A DNA stretch of 64,000 bases from Hyphococcus sp. (lineage in GTDB: Bacteria > Pseudomonadota > Alphaproteobacteria > Caulobacterales > Parvularculaceae), in assembly GCA_028284345.1 (NCBI GenBank), contig JANQRY010000003.1, positions 310,001 through 374,000 of the forward strand, in the 5' to 3' direction. The notes under the pieces were generated by a model, which saw only the letters and a list, made by a program, of their open reading frames with translations, was not told where the DNA came from and did no database searches. The position numbers and the translations under genes are program-made. Below are positions 7,429 through 16,414 of this stretch, one piece after another (the stretch's first letter is position 1; each line of letters starts with the position of its first letter).

Positions 7429-8565
7429 ATGGGCGACGCCCAACCCGCTGCAACGATCGAGCCCGCAAAGGCGCGCTACGCCATGCAGCGCGCCTGCGAT
7501 CTCGCGCGGCGCGGGGCGGGCCGCGTGGCGCCGAACCCCATGGTCGGCTGCGTGATCATGCGCGCGCCCGGCAAGATCGTCGGCCATGGCTGGCACGAAG
7601 GCCCCGGCCAGGACCATGCGGAAGTCATGGCGCTGAAGGAAGCCGGCGCCGCGGCCCGGGGCGCGACCGCCTTCGTAACCCTTGAGCCCTGCAACCACAC
7701 GGGCCGGACGGGCCCCTGCGCCGAGGCGCTGATCGAGGCCGGCGTTGCAGACGTCGTCTACGCCCTCGCCGACCCCAACCCGATTGCGGCGGGCGGCGCC
7801 AAGCGCCTGCGCGCCGCCGGCGTGAACGTGCGGGCTGACCTTTGCGAAGAAGAGGCCCGCGACCTCAACCGCGCCTGGCTGCATGCGCTGAAACACAAGC
7901 GTCCCTATGTTGTCGGCAAAACGGCCATGAGCCTTGACGGTCGCATCGCGACGGCGGCGGGCGAGAGCCAGTGGATCACCGCGCCGGCAAGCCGGACCGC
8001 CGGACACGGGCTGCGCCGCGACGCCGATGCCATCATTGTCGGCGCGGGCACGGTCGCCGCCGACGACCCGGCGCTCACCGCACGCCTCGACGGCGACATC
8101 CGTTATCCCTTGCGGGTCGTCCTCGATTCGACGGCGCGCACGTCCCCTGGCGCGAAGGTCTACGAACGCAACCGTTCGGCGAAAAGCGCCCTCCTCGCCA
8201 CGACGCGGCGCGCCTCTGCGGATCGCCTGGCGGGCTTTCGGGAAATGGGCGTTGAACCGCTTGCGCTGCCGGCGGACGATGCGGGACGGCCCGATCTTGA
8301 CGCCCTGCTCTCGGCGCTTTTTGAGCGCGACGTCCATTCGGCCATGGTCGAAGGGGGCGGCGAAGTGCTGGGCGCTTTCTTTGACGCCGATCTCATTGAC
8401 GAGCTTCACCTGTTCATCGCGCCGAAGATCATCGGCGGCGGCAAGCTTGCCTTTCGCGGCGACGGCGTCGCGGCCCTCGCCGACGCATCCCGCTTTGACT
8501 TTCAGCGGGTCAACATCGACGGCCCGGACCAGCACTGGATCGGCCGACGAAGGGAGACGGCGTAA
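7429..8565 (+). CDS. ribD: Bifunctional riboflavin deaminase/reductase RibD
   Basis: Carries out two cytosolic steps of riboflavin synthesis: deamination of the pyrimidine ring of diamino-hydroxy-ribosylaminopyrimidine phosphate, then NADPH reduction of the ribose side chain. The 378-aa protein has an N-terminal zinc deaminase domain (APNPMVGC; His63-Ala-Glu65 in HAEVMAL; zinc ligands Cys88 and Cys97 in EPCNHTGRTGPC). A C-terminal DHFR-like reductase domain follows (KTAMSLDGRIA, ESQWIT, VEGGGEVLGAF). The ATG at 7429 is chosen because the deaminase domain starts soon after it, and upstream in-frame ATGs would lie inside the terminator. Its TAA overlaps the ribE ATG (TAATG), so translation is coupled. 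Confidence 0.96.
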   Translation: MGDAQPAATIEPAKARYAMQRACDLARRGAGRVAPNPMVGCVIMRAPGKIVGHGWHEGPGQDHAEVMALKEAGAAARGATAFVTLEPCNHTGRTGPCAEALIEAGVADVVYALADPNPIAAGGAKRLRAAGVNVRADLCEEEARDLNRAWLHALKHKRPYVVGKTAMSLDGRIATAAGESQWITAPASRTAGHGLRRDADAIIVGAGTVAADDPALTARLDGDIRYPLRVVLDSTARTSPGAKVYERNRSAKSALLATTRRASADRLAGFREMGVEPLALPADDAGRPDLDALLSALFERDVHSAMVEGGGEVLGAFFDADLIDELHLFIAPKIIGGGKLAFRGDGVAALADASRFDFQRVNIDGPDQHWIGRRRETA

Positions 8566-9218
8566 TGTTCACCGGCCTTGTTGAAGAGATCGGAACGGTC
8601 AAATCGGTCGGCCCCCGGGGCGATCATTTTGACATCTGCGTCGCCGCCAAAACGGTGCTCGACGGCGCCGCCCTCGGCGATTCGATCGCCGTCAACGGCG
8701 TCTGCCTGACGGTGACGGCGTTCGACGGGGCGACATTCACGGTCGGCCTGGCGCCCGAAACCCTGAACCGCACCAATCTCGGCGACCTCAAGGAAAGCGC
8801 GCCCGTCAATCTCGAACGCTCAGTGACGCCGACGACGCGCATGGGCGGTCATTTCGTGCAAGGACACGTAGACGGGACCGGAACCATCACCGCCTTTCGC
8901 CCGGATCGCGACGCCTTGTGGCTCACTGTCGCAACCGACCCGGCGCTGATGCGCTATATCGTGACCAAAGGCTACATCGCCATCGACGGCGCCTCGCTGA
9001 CCGTCGTCGACACCGGGCCCGACTGGTTCAACGTCACGCTGATCGACTACACGCAAGGAAAGATCGCGCTGCCGCGCAAGGCCGTCGGCGACCGGGTCAA
9101 TCTCGAAGTCGACATCCTGGCGAAATATGTCGAACGCCTTGTCGCCGACAAAGGCGCGCAAGGGATCACCACCGAATTTCTGCAATCCACCGGATTTACA
9201 AAAGAAGGAGCGAACTGA
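8565..9218 (+). CDS. ribE: Riboflavin synthase alpha chain
   Basis: Dismutates two 6,7-dimethyl-8-ribityllumazine molecules to riboflavin and a pyrimidine, the last step of the pathway. The 217-aa protein contains the two lumazine-binding barrels of the family: the first begins MFTGLVEEIGTV with NGVCLTV, the second has MGGHFVQGHVDGTG and DGASLTV. It works as a homotrimer, in many bacteria with the lumazine synthase capsid made here by ribH. It overlaps ribD by one base and ribB by one base (TGATG), a tightly coupled operon. Some species call this gene ribC. Confidence 0.96.
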   Translation: MFTGLVEEIGTVKSVGPRGDHFDICVAAKTVLDGAALGDSIAVNGVCLTVTAFDGATFTVGLAPETLNRTNLGDLKESAPVNLERSVTPTTRMGGHFVQGHVDGTGTITAFRPDRDALWLTVATDPALMRYIVTKGYIAIDGASLTVVDTGPDWFNVTLIDYTQGKIALPRKAVGDRVNLEVDILAKYVERLVADKGAQGITTEFLQSTGFTKEGAN

Positions 9219-9874
9219 TGCCCATTGCATCTGTCCGTGAAGCTGTCGCGGCGTTCAAGACCGGCGAAATTGTCATCATCGTCGATGATGAGGACCGCGA
9301 GAATGAGGGCGACTTAACAATCGCCGCCGATTTCGTGACGCCGGAGAAAGTGAATTTCTTCGCCAAGGAGGGCCGCGGGCTGATCTGCGTCGCCCTGGCC
9401 CCGGCGCTGATCGACAAGTTCGGCCTACCCATGATGGTGCCCGATGAAGACAACGGGTCCGGCTTCGGCACGCGCTTTACCGTTTCGGTGGAAGCCGCGA
9501 CCGGCGTCACCACCGGCATTTCCGCCGCGGACCGGTCGCACACGATCCGGACGCTGATCGATCCGCAATCGACGCCGGACGATATCGTCGCCCCCGGCCA
9601 CATGTTCCCCTTGCGCGCCAAGGACGGCGGCGTCCTCGAACGGGATGGCCAGACCGAGGCCTGCGTCGATCTTGCGAAGCTCGCCGGGCTCACCCCCGCC
9701 GCGATGCTGTGCGAGGTCATGAACGACGACGGAACCATGGCCCGCCTGCCGGACCTTGAGGACTTCGCCGCCCGCCACGCGCTCAAAATCATCTCCGTGA
9801 AGGCGTTGCAGGACTATCGCCGGGCGACGGAGAGCGCCGGCGGCGTCGAACAACCGGCGCGCGCCGCCGTTTAG
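9218..9874 (+). CDS. ribB: 3,4-dihydroxy-2-butanone 4-phosphate synthase, stand-alone
   Basis: Converts ribulose 5-phosphate to the four-carbon unit used by lumazine synthase. The start is the ATG at 9218, overlapping the ribE stop. The 218-aa product begins MPIASVREAVAAFKTGEIVI and carries the acidic active-site loop DDEDRENEGDL, DRSHTIRTLID and PGHMFPLRAKDGGVLERDGQ. It ends soon after the DHBP domain, so the GTP cyclohydrolase II half that makes RibBA fusions in many alphaproteobacteria is missing. No separate ribA is in the window; folE (GTP cyclohydrolase I) is the only GTP cyclohydrolase in the operon. It is cytosolic. Confidence 0.95.
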   Translation: MPIASVREAVAAFKTGEIVIIVDDEDRENEGDLTIAADFVTPEKVNFFAKEGRGLICVALAPALIDKFGLPMMVPDEDNGSGFGTRFTVSVEAATGVTTGISAADRSHTIRTLIDPQSTPDDIVAPGHMFPLRAKDGGVLERDGQTEACVDLAKLAGLTPAAMLCEVMNDDGTMARLPDLEDFAARHALKIISVKALQDYRRATESAGGVEQPARAAV

Positions 9875-9884
9875 GAGCGAAGCA

Positions 9885-10358
9885 ATGAGCCGAACTTTTG
9901 AAGGACATTTAAACGCCGCGGGCCTGCGCATCGTCATTGTCGCCACGCGCTGGAACGACTTTATCGTCGAGCGTCTTGTCGACGGCGCAAAAGGCGCGCT
10001 GAAGCAGCATGGGCTGGACGAGGCGCGCATCGACCTCGCCATGGCGCCCGGCGCCTATGAGGTGCCGTTCGTTGCAAAGACGCTGGCCGCGGCGGGCCGC
10101 TATGACGGCGTCATCGCCCTTGGCTGCGTCATTCGCGGGGCGACGCCCCATTTTGACTATGTGGCCGGCGAAGCCGCGCGCGGCGTCGCTGCGGCGGCGC
10201 GGGAAACGGGGGTTCCGATTTCCTTCGGCGTCCTCACCGTCGACACCATCGAACAGGCCATTGAACGAGCCGGAACAAAAGCCGGCAACAAGGGCGCGGA
10301 AGCCGCCCTTGCCTGCCTTGAAACCATCAATTTGTGCAAATCCATCGAGGAGGCGTAA
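9885..10358 (+). CDS. ribH: 6,7-dimethyl-8-ribityllumazine synthase
   Basis: Condenses the RibB product with 5-amino-6-ribitylamino-uracil to lumazine, the substrate of riboflavin synthase. At 157 aa it is the usual length. Conserved blocks: IVIVATRWNDFIVERLVDGA (substrate-binding N-terminus), MAPGAYEVPFVAKTLA, IALGCVIRGATPHFDYVAGE with the catalytic His, and PISFGVLTVDTIEQA. Only 10 nt separate it from ribB, with GGAG before the ATG. Family members assemble as pentamers or 60-mers. Confidence 0.96.
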   Translation: MSRTFEGHLNAAGLRIVIVATRWNDFIVERLVDGAKGALKQHGLDEARIDLAMAPGAYEVPFVAKTLAAAGRYDGVIALGCVIRGATPHFDYVAGEAARGVAAAARETGVPISFGVLTVDTIEQAIERAGTKAGNKGAEAALACLETINLCKSIEEA

Positions 10359-10362
10359 ACCC

Positions 10363-10962
10363 GTGACCGCTGAGACCATTCAACTGAAAACACCGACACG
10401 CGTAAACCGTGACGACGCGGAAGACGCCGTCCGCACCCTGCTCTCCTATTTCGGCGAAAACCCGAACCGGGAGGGCCTTGTCGATACGCCGCGCCGCTTT
10501 GTCGACGCCTTTGAGGAATTTCTCGCCGGCTATGACGAAGACCCGGTGGCGATCCTCTCGCGCACCTTCGAGGAGGTCGAGGGCTATCAGGACATCGTGC
10601 TGATGCGGAACATTCGCTTTGAAAGCCATTGCGAACATCACATTCAGCCGATGATCGGCACGGCCCATGTGGCCTATCTGCCTGATGCTCGCGTGGTCGG
10701 CATCTCAAAGCTCGCCCGCGTGGTCGACGCCTTTGCGCGGCGCCTGCAGAGCCAGGAAACGCTCACCAACCAGATCGCCGGCGCCATCGAGGCGGCGCTG
10801 CAACCCCGCGGCGTCGCCGTGCTCCTCGAAGCTGAGCACCAATGCATTTCAACCCGCGGCATTCACAAAACCGATGTCGCCTGCGTCACCCGCGCCATGA
10901 CCGGCGAATTTCTGACCGATCCCAAAGCGGAGGAGCGTTTCCTGCGGCTGATTGGAAAATAA
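10363..10962 (+). CDS. folE: GTP cyclohydrolase I
   Basis: Makes dihydroneopterin triphosphate from GTP, the first step of folate (and queuosine precursor) synthesis. GTG start at 10363, four bases after the ribH stop, with GGAGG upstream inside the ribH end. The 199-aa product has the zinc and active-site residues Cys90, His92 and His93 in ESHCEHHIQPMIGT and Cys161 in AEHQCISTRGIHK, so it is type IA. As last gene of the riboswitch-controlled operon it would be co-repressed by FMN, although its product is not a riboflavin intermediate. A strong terminator follows. Confidence 0.95.
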   Translation: MTAETIQLKTPTRVNRDDAEDAVRTLLSYFGENPNREGLVDTPRRFVDAFEEFLAGYDEDPVAILSRTFEEVEGYQDIVLMRNIRFESHCEHHIQPMIGTAHVAYLPDARVVGISKLARVVDAFARRLQSQETLTNQIAGAIEAALQPRGVAVLLEAEHQCISTRGIHKTDVACVTRAMTGEFLTDPKAEERFLRLIGK

Positions 10963-10982
10963 GACGCAGACCACAGAGGAAT

Positions 10983-11015
10983 AAAAAAAGGGCGGCTCAC
11001 ATGAGCCGCCCTTTT
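10983..11015. terminator. Bidirectional terminator between folE and a convergent TonB receptor gene
   Basis: A perfect 10-bp stem GGGCGGCTCA/TGAGCCGCCC (10990-11011) with a 2-nt loop, flanked by seven A on the left and four T on the right. It can end the rib operon (+) and the receptor gene (-). Confidence 0.92.
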
Positions 11016-11037
11016 CAGTTTCGGAGGATGTTACCGA

Positions 11038-14000
11038 CTAGAACTCGTACCGAACGCCGAAACGGATTTCCCAGACCGATGCATTCACCACCGGCGAGAA
11101 GATATCCGCCGTCGATTGAATGCTGCCGCCGGTGAAGCTGTCGAAGATATACTGACCAGAATCAGTGATACCGGGGACGCCGGCAGCGTTGACCTGGCTC
11201 TCATCCAACGCAACCAGGTCCTCTTCGCCCGGGAAACCGGCCTGGTTGATCACGCCCCACTCGTCATTGAGGAGGTTGCCGATATTGTCGATGACGACAA
11301 ACATCTGCGTGCGATGGCCGTCAAAGAGGCCCGGCAGCTCCTGCTCGAAGCGCAGATCCCATTGCGAAAACCAGTCTGACTGGAAGGCGTTCCGCGGCGC
11401 GATGCCGCCCGCATACTGGTCAAGGCCCAGCGTATTGACGAGGTTGAAGAACGCCGCCTGATCGAAGCCCGGATTGAAGACCACATTGGGATCGTCCGGA
11501 CCGGTCGGCACGTAAAGCAGGTGCCGGCTGTCGAGCTCATCGCCGAAGACATCGCCCGCATCATCAAAGATGAAGCTGTAAGGCCGCGATTGGGAAATCT
11601 GGCCGAACAGACGCAGGCTTGTCTCGTACTCGCCGAAGAACGGAAAGGAGAGGCCGGCGCGCACGGTGAAGCGATGGGGCACTTCGTAGTTCGACGTCGC
11701 CAGCGGCGGATTGTTGGGATCGGACGTCGAGAAATTCACGAAGTTCGAGAACGCAACAGACGACGTCATCGGATTGCGGTCCTTCGCGTCTGTGAAGGCG
11801 TAGCCAAGACCCCAGTTCGCCCGCAGGCCGCTATCGAAGTCGTACTCCTTGTAGAGGGCGGCCGAAATGATTTTCTGGCTGCCGCCGTCGTTGTTGGTGA
11901 GGATGAAGTCGTTGGCGCGCGGCCGATCTGTCGCGATACAGGCCGGCGACGTAATGTCGGCGATACAGGCCGGATCGGCGCGATCGATCCGGTTGTATAT
12001 CGGACGCCCGTCCGGCGCCGTGCCGATTTGCGTCAGCGTCGCGTCAATGATGCCCGCCGCATTCCGGTCTTTGGTGTAGATGAAGTCAACGATCAGCGTC
12101 ATGTCATCCCAGAAATTATAGGTGGCGCCGATCGCAGCCTTCCATTGCGATGGAACTTTGAAATTCGGATCAATCGCGTTGACGCCGCCATTGGCCGCCG
12201 ACGCATTGGCGACTTCGTCGAACTGTTCTTCAAGAACGCCCCAGAACGGCGTGTTCTCGTTTCCAGGATCGCCGTTAACCCATGACAACGTATCAAAGTT
12301 CGCGACGTTCGGGCGATAGCTCTGGAACGTGCGCTGGCTGTCGTTCTGATAGGAGTTTGAAAGCCACACATTCGGGTTGCCGCCGGAGAAGATGCCGGCG
12401 CCGCCGCGAATGGTCAGATTGTCGGCGGCGTCATAGTTGAAGCCGAAACGCGGCTGAATGAGCGATTCGCCGTCAAACGTCGTCTGGTTGTTAAAGCCGT
12501 TCCGCACCTCAAAATTCGGGTTGAGAGTCGGAAGGTCATCAGACGAATACCAGTCGAAACGAACGCCGGCGTTGATCTGCAAATCGCCGAGATCGATGTC
12601 GTCCTGCACGTAGACCGAGTGTGTCGTGTAGGCGAATTCAGCGGCGCCGTCGGCCGGATTGTTGGTGCCGACCGCGTTGCCGTAGGATACGTCGTCAACG
12701 AAGGCGCCGGACTCGAAATTATCGATTTCGGCGTCGGGGTCGGCCTGCAGATCACTAAAGCTCGAGCCGTCAAACCGGAACTCGCCCTGGGTGTGCTGGA
12801 TGAAGAGGTTAAAGACGTCAATGGTTTCCCGCTCGTAGCCGAAGGTCAGGAAGTGGTTGTTGATCCGGTAGTCCGCCTTGAATTTCAGGTTGAACGTTTC
12901 CGTGGCAAGCTCATTCGCCTGACGGGAATCGTCGCCGCCGATATAGACAACGGCAGATTCATTCGTTGCCGGATTAAAAGTTTCAATCTGGACCTCGCCG
13001 AAGCTCGTCGTGTCGTTTGAAACCTGCCCGGTGTCATTGTCCGTATAGGAAATCCGCAGCTCGGTGGAGAAATTGTCCGTCCAGTCCGAGAAGAACTGTC
13101 CGGAATACGACCGCAGTTTCGTGCTGCGCAAATAGTAATGGTCGAACGACTCATACTCGTCCGGATCATCGTCGGACGCCGTCTGGCTGAAACCGTTGAT
13201 GTAGTTGTAGGTTAGCGCAAGACGATGATTATCGTTGATGTTGTAGTCGAGTTTCGCAAGGATTTTCTCGTCGTCCTCGCCGGCTGAGGGCGGCAGCGGC
13301 GTCGGCGTATAGCCATAAACGTCTTGCGCGATCTGGAAAATCCGGTCGAGCTGGGCCTGCGTGACCCCTTGCACGCCCGTCGCGCCGAGTTCCGCCGGAC
13401 CGCGGCCGAAAATCTCGGTCTCGTTGATTTTTTCGTAAGCCGCGAAGAAGAACAGCTTGTCCTTGATGATCGGGCCTGACAGCGTCGCGCCGAAGCGGAA
13501 GTCGCTGAAATCGCCCTTGTCGAAAGGGTCCCCTTCGATTGAGCCGCCACGCAGCGAATCCGACGTCCAGTCGAACCAGGCGCTGCCGTGGAATTCGTTT
13601 TCACCCGAGCGGGTCACCGCGTTGATGTTACAGCCCGTGAAGCCGCCATATTCGACGTCAAACGGCGCAAGCTCGACCGCAACCTGGTTGATGGCGTCGA
13701 ACGGGAACGGCAGGCGTTCCGTCGGATAGCCATTGGAATTAAGGCCGAAATTGTCATTCAAACGAATGCCGTCGACGGTCAGCGAGTTGAAGCGCGGGCT
13801 GGCGCCGGCGCACTGCAGGCCGTCGCCTTCGGATTCATCAATGAAAAGGCGCGGATCCTGACGGATGATTTCCTTGATGTCGCGATTGACCGCGGGCGAG
13901 CCTTGAATGTCGTCAAAATCAAAGGTCGCGTTCGGACCGATGGCCACTTCCGTCAGGGCCGAGCGCGTTGCAACGACAACGATTTCATCGGAGACGCCGC

Positions 14001-14361
14001 CGCTCGCCAGCGCAAAGTTCAGCGCCGTCGTGTCGCCAAGCGACAAGCGGACGTTCTCAACGGATTGACCTTGAAGGCCCGGCGCCGACGCGGTGATCGT
14101 ATAGTCGCCGGTGACCGACAGGTTTTGCACGCTAAAGCGACCCTGGCTGTCGGTTGTCACGCGGCGCGTCGACCCGGTGCTGACATCGACAATTGTCACC
14201 GAAGCGCCCGAAACCGGCGCGCCGGAACCATCCGTAACCACGCCGCGCACGTCGGCGGTCGTTTGCTGCGCTTCGGCGGGCGTCGGCATGAAGACGGTTG
14301 TAAAGGCGGTAGAAAGCGCGATCGCCGCCGCGCCAGCGGAGAGCGTATTCATCAGTTTCAT
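11038..14361 (-). CDS. Oar-like TonB-dependent outer-membrane receptor
   Basis: A 1107-aa outer-membrane protein with signal peptide (MKLMNTLSAGAAAIALSTAF, cleavage near AEAQ), a carboxypeptidase-regulatory-like beta-sandwich (about residues 30-115, GVVTDGSGAPVSGASVT), a TonB plug (about 125-260, with VDGIRLND and AVTRSGENEFHG) and a large barrel ending in Phe (GVRYEF). This architecture matches the Oar/OmpA-related TonB receptors of Myxococcus and Caulobacter-like bacteria; the substrate is unknown. An earlier in-frame ATG at 14403 would add 14 residues; the ATG at 14361 gives a normal signal peptide with GGGG upstream. No ligand-specific neighbour is present. Confidence 0.88.
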   Translation of the reverse strand: MKLMNTLSAGAAAIALSTAFTTVFMPTPAEAQQTTADVRGVVTDGSGAPVSGASVTIVDVSTGSTRRVTTDSQGRFSVQNLSVTGDYTITASAPGLQGQSVENVRLSLGDTTALNFALASGGVSDEIVVVATRSALTEVAIGPNATFDFDDIQGSPAVNRDIKEIIRQDPRLFIDESEGDGLQCAGASPRFNSLTVDGIRLNDNFGLNSNGYPTERLPFPFDAINQVAVELAPFDVEYGGFTGCNINAVTRSGENEFHGSAWFDWTSDSLRGGSIEGDPFDKGDFSDFRFGATLSGPIIKDKLFFFAAYEKINETEIFGRGPAELGATGVQGVTQAQLDRIFQIAQDVYGYTPTPLPPSAGEDDEKILAKLDYNINDNHRLALTYNYINGFSQTASDDDPDEYESFDHYYLRSTKLRSYSGQFFSDWTDNFSTELRISYTDNDTGQVSNDTTSFGEVQIETFNPATNESAVVYIGGDDSRQANELATETFNLKFKADYRINNHFLTFGYERETIDVFNLFIQHTQGEFRFDGSSFSDLQADPDAEIDNFESGAFVDDVSYGNAVGTNNPADGAAEFAYTTHSVYVQDDIDLGDLQINAGVRFDWYSSDDLPTLNPNFEVRNGFNNQTTFDGESLIQPRFGFNYDAADNLTIRGGAGIFSGGNPNVWLSNSYQNDSQRTFQSYRPNVANFDTLSWVNGDPGNENTPFWGVLEEQFDEVANASAANGGVNAIDPNFKVPSQWKAAIGATYNFWDDMTLIVDFIYTKDRNAAGIIDATLTQIGTAPDGRPIYNRIDRADPACIADITSPACIATDRPRANDFILTNNDGGSQKIISAALYKEYDFDSGLRANWGLGYAFTDAKDRNPMTSSVAFSNFVNFSTSDPNNPPLATSNYEVPHRFTVRAGLSFPFFGEYETSLRLFGQISQSRPYSFIFDDAGDVFGDELDSRHLLYVPTGPDDPNVVFNPGFDQAAFFNLVNTLGLDQYAGGIAPRNAFQSDWFSQWDLRFEQELPGLFDGHRTQMFVVIDNIGNLLNDEWGVINQAGFPGEEDLVALDESQVNAAGVPGITDSGQYIFDSFTGGSIQSTADIFSPVVNASVWEIRFGVRYEF

Positions 14362-14668
14362 TTTCACGAACCCCAAGGTTTTTAAAAGGAATTGCCGCGC
14401 CATGTACGCGACCCCAAGATCATGACGGGCGATAGAAACTGTAGATGACGCGGTCGTGACAGTCGCTGCTGATTAGCAGTTGGCGAGCCGTTCCTGTTAT
14501 ATTGTTCGCATACGGTCGATTGGGGAGAATTTTATACGAAATCAGAACGCATTAGCGGTTAGCGCGCGCACACAGAACGCATTCCGGAAACGCGCTGACG
14601 GCGTTTGTGACAAACGCGTAAAACCGTAATTCGAAGCGCTGTTGCAACGCGGCAACATTCGCGAGGCG

Positions 14669-16414
14669 CTACATCCGCTCCGGCGCCGGCAAACCGAGGA
14701 GGTCGAACACCTGATCAAGCTGCGCCGCCACCAATTCAGCCAGCGCAATGCGCGACGCGCGCGCGGTTTCATCGGCCTCGTCGGCAATGCGGCAGGCCGC
14801 ATAAAACTTTGAAAAGACTTGCGCGAGACCAAAGGCGTGGTCGCACAGGATATGCGGCAAGCGCTTTTCATAAGCGTCGCGATGGGCGTCGGCGAACCCG
14901 GCGAGCGCCAGCGCCAGATCCCGCTCTTCCGCAACGCCGATGACGATCGGGCCCGCTTCCCCGGCCCCCGCCACCGCCGCTTTTGCCAGCACCGAGCGGA
15001 TGCGTGCGCGCGCATAGAGAAGATAAGGGCCAGTCTTGCCCTCAAAGGACGTGAACCGGTCGAGGTCGAAGATGTAGTCGCTGGTGCGCGGATTGGAGAG
15101 ATCGGCGAACTTTAACGCGGCGATCCCGACCTTTTGCGCAATATCGTTTGTTTCCGCTTCGCCATACCCTTCGGCCAAACCGTTTTCGACAAGGCGTTCG
15201 CGCGCCTTCTCCGTCACCATGTCGATAAAGTCGCGCAACTTGAGGGTGCCGCCTTCGCGGGTCTTGAACGGCTTGCCGTCCTTGCCGTTCATGGTGCCGA
15301 ACCAGAGATGTTCGAGCTTGTCTTCGTCGAAATACCCGGCGCGGTCGACGGCGCGGAAAACCTGCTCAAAATGGAGCCGTTGCCGGGCGTCGACCACGTA
15401 GAGCATGCGGTCCGGTCCGATTGCGCGCGTCCGGTCGACAATGGTCGCCACGTCGGTTGCGTGATAGCCGACCGCGCCGCGGCTGTTGCGGAAGATGATC
15501 GGCGGCATTTCCTTTTTGTCGCTGTCGCGGGCGACGCGGATAATGTCGGCGCCGTCGGACGTTTCGAGCAGCCCCCGCGCGCGCAAATCCTCCGCAATCT
15601 CCGGAATAAGCGGATCGGCGTCTGCTTCGCCGTTCCAAAGATCGAAATCGACCCCGAGATCGGCGTAGTCGACTTTCATGGCCGCCACGGAGAGATCCAC
15701 GAAATGGCGCCAAAGGGCGCGGTAGCCCGGCCGGCCGTCCTGCAGCGCCTTCGTCGCTTCACGGGCAAGCTCCGCCCGCGCCTCGTCCTCTTTGCAGGCC
15801 GCCGACGCCGCCGGATACATGGCTTCGAGATCGCCGAGCGTGATCGGCGGCGCGTCGGGGAACGGCCCTTTGTTCGCCGCATCAAAATACGGCAGGTCCG
15901 GCTGTCGCAATTCCAGTTCGGAAATGAGCTGGCCCATTTGTAGGCCCCAGTCGCCGAGATGGGCGTCGCCGATCACTGTATCGCCGGCGGCGCGAGCGAT
16001 ACGCTTCAGGCTCTCGCCGATGATTGCCGCGCGCAGATGGCCCACATGCAGCGGCTTGGCGACATTGGGGCCGCCATAATCGATGACGATTTTTTCCGGC
16101 GCCGGCCGCGCCCATGGTCCGGCCTCGCCGAGCCGCGCGGCGAGCCAGTCGTCGCGCAGCGCCAGATTGATAAATCCCGGCCCGGCAATCGCGACATCGG
16201 CGAAAATATCCGCCGCATCCAGCTTGTCGATGACGCTCTGCGCCAGCGCGCGCGGGTTCTGCTTCGCGGCCTTCGCCGCTGCGAGGGCGCCGTTGCACTG
16301 AAACTGCGCCAGGTCCGGACGATCGGCGCGCGCGGCGCGGCCATAGGCGGCGTCCAGCCCGGCGGCTGCAAACGCCCCGCCCAGGACCGCGCTCAAATCG
16401 TCAAGCAGCGTCAT
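14669..16414 (-). CDS. argS: Arginyl-tRNA synthetase
   Basis: Charges tRNA-Arg in the cytosol. The 581-aa class I synthetase has the N-terminal Add-1 domain, the HIGH-box variant HVGHLRAAIIGESLKRIARA following DYGGPNVAKPLHVGH, and a KMSKS-loop region (NGKDGKPFKTREGG) that is degenerate as in most ArgRS. A C-terminal anticodon-binding DALR domain includes KTGPYLLYARARIRSVLAK. The start ATG overlaps the stop of the upstream lipoprotein gene (ATGA at 16411-16414), so the two are translationally coupled. Confidence 0.97.
   Translation of the reverse strand: MTLLDDLSAVLGGAFAAAGLDAAYGRAARADRPDLAQFQCNGALAAAKAAKQNPRALAQSVIDKLDAADIFADVAIAGPGFINLALRDDWLAARLGEAGPWARPAPEKIVIDYGGPNVAKPLHVGHLRAAIIGESLKRIARAAGDTVIGDAHLGDWGLQMGQLISELELRQPDLPYFDAANKGPFPDAPPITLGDLEAMYPAASAACKEDEARAELAREATKALQDGRPGYRALWRHFVDLSVAAMKVDYADLGVDFDLWNGEADADPLIPEIAEDLRARGLLETSDGADIIRVARDSDKKEMPPIIFRNSRGAVGYHATDVATIVDRTRAIGPDRMLYVVDARQRLHFEQVFRAVDRAGYFDEDKLEHLWFGTMNGKDGKPFKTREGGTLKLRDFIDMVTEKARERLVENGLAEGYGEAETNDIAQKVGIAALKFADLSNPRTSDYIFDLDRFTSFEGKTGPYLLYARARIRSVLAKAAVAGAGEAGPIVIGVAEERDLALALAGFADAHRDAYEKRLPHILCDHAFGLAQVFSKFYAACRIADEADETARASRIALAELVAAQLDQVFDLLGLPAPERM

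Noticed and set aside
7123-8535. A 470-codon minus-strand frame opposite the FMN riboswitch and ribD
   Set aside because: It runs antisense through a conserved riboswitch and a clear ribD; the composition is that of a shadow frame.
8918-9217. N-terminal extension that would join ribE sequence to RibB
   Set aside because: The upstream part is an out-of-frame reading of ribE; the ATG at 9218 overlaps the ribE stop and starts the conserved DHBP synthase.
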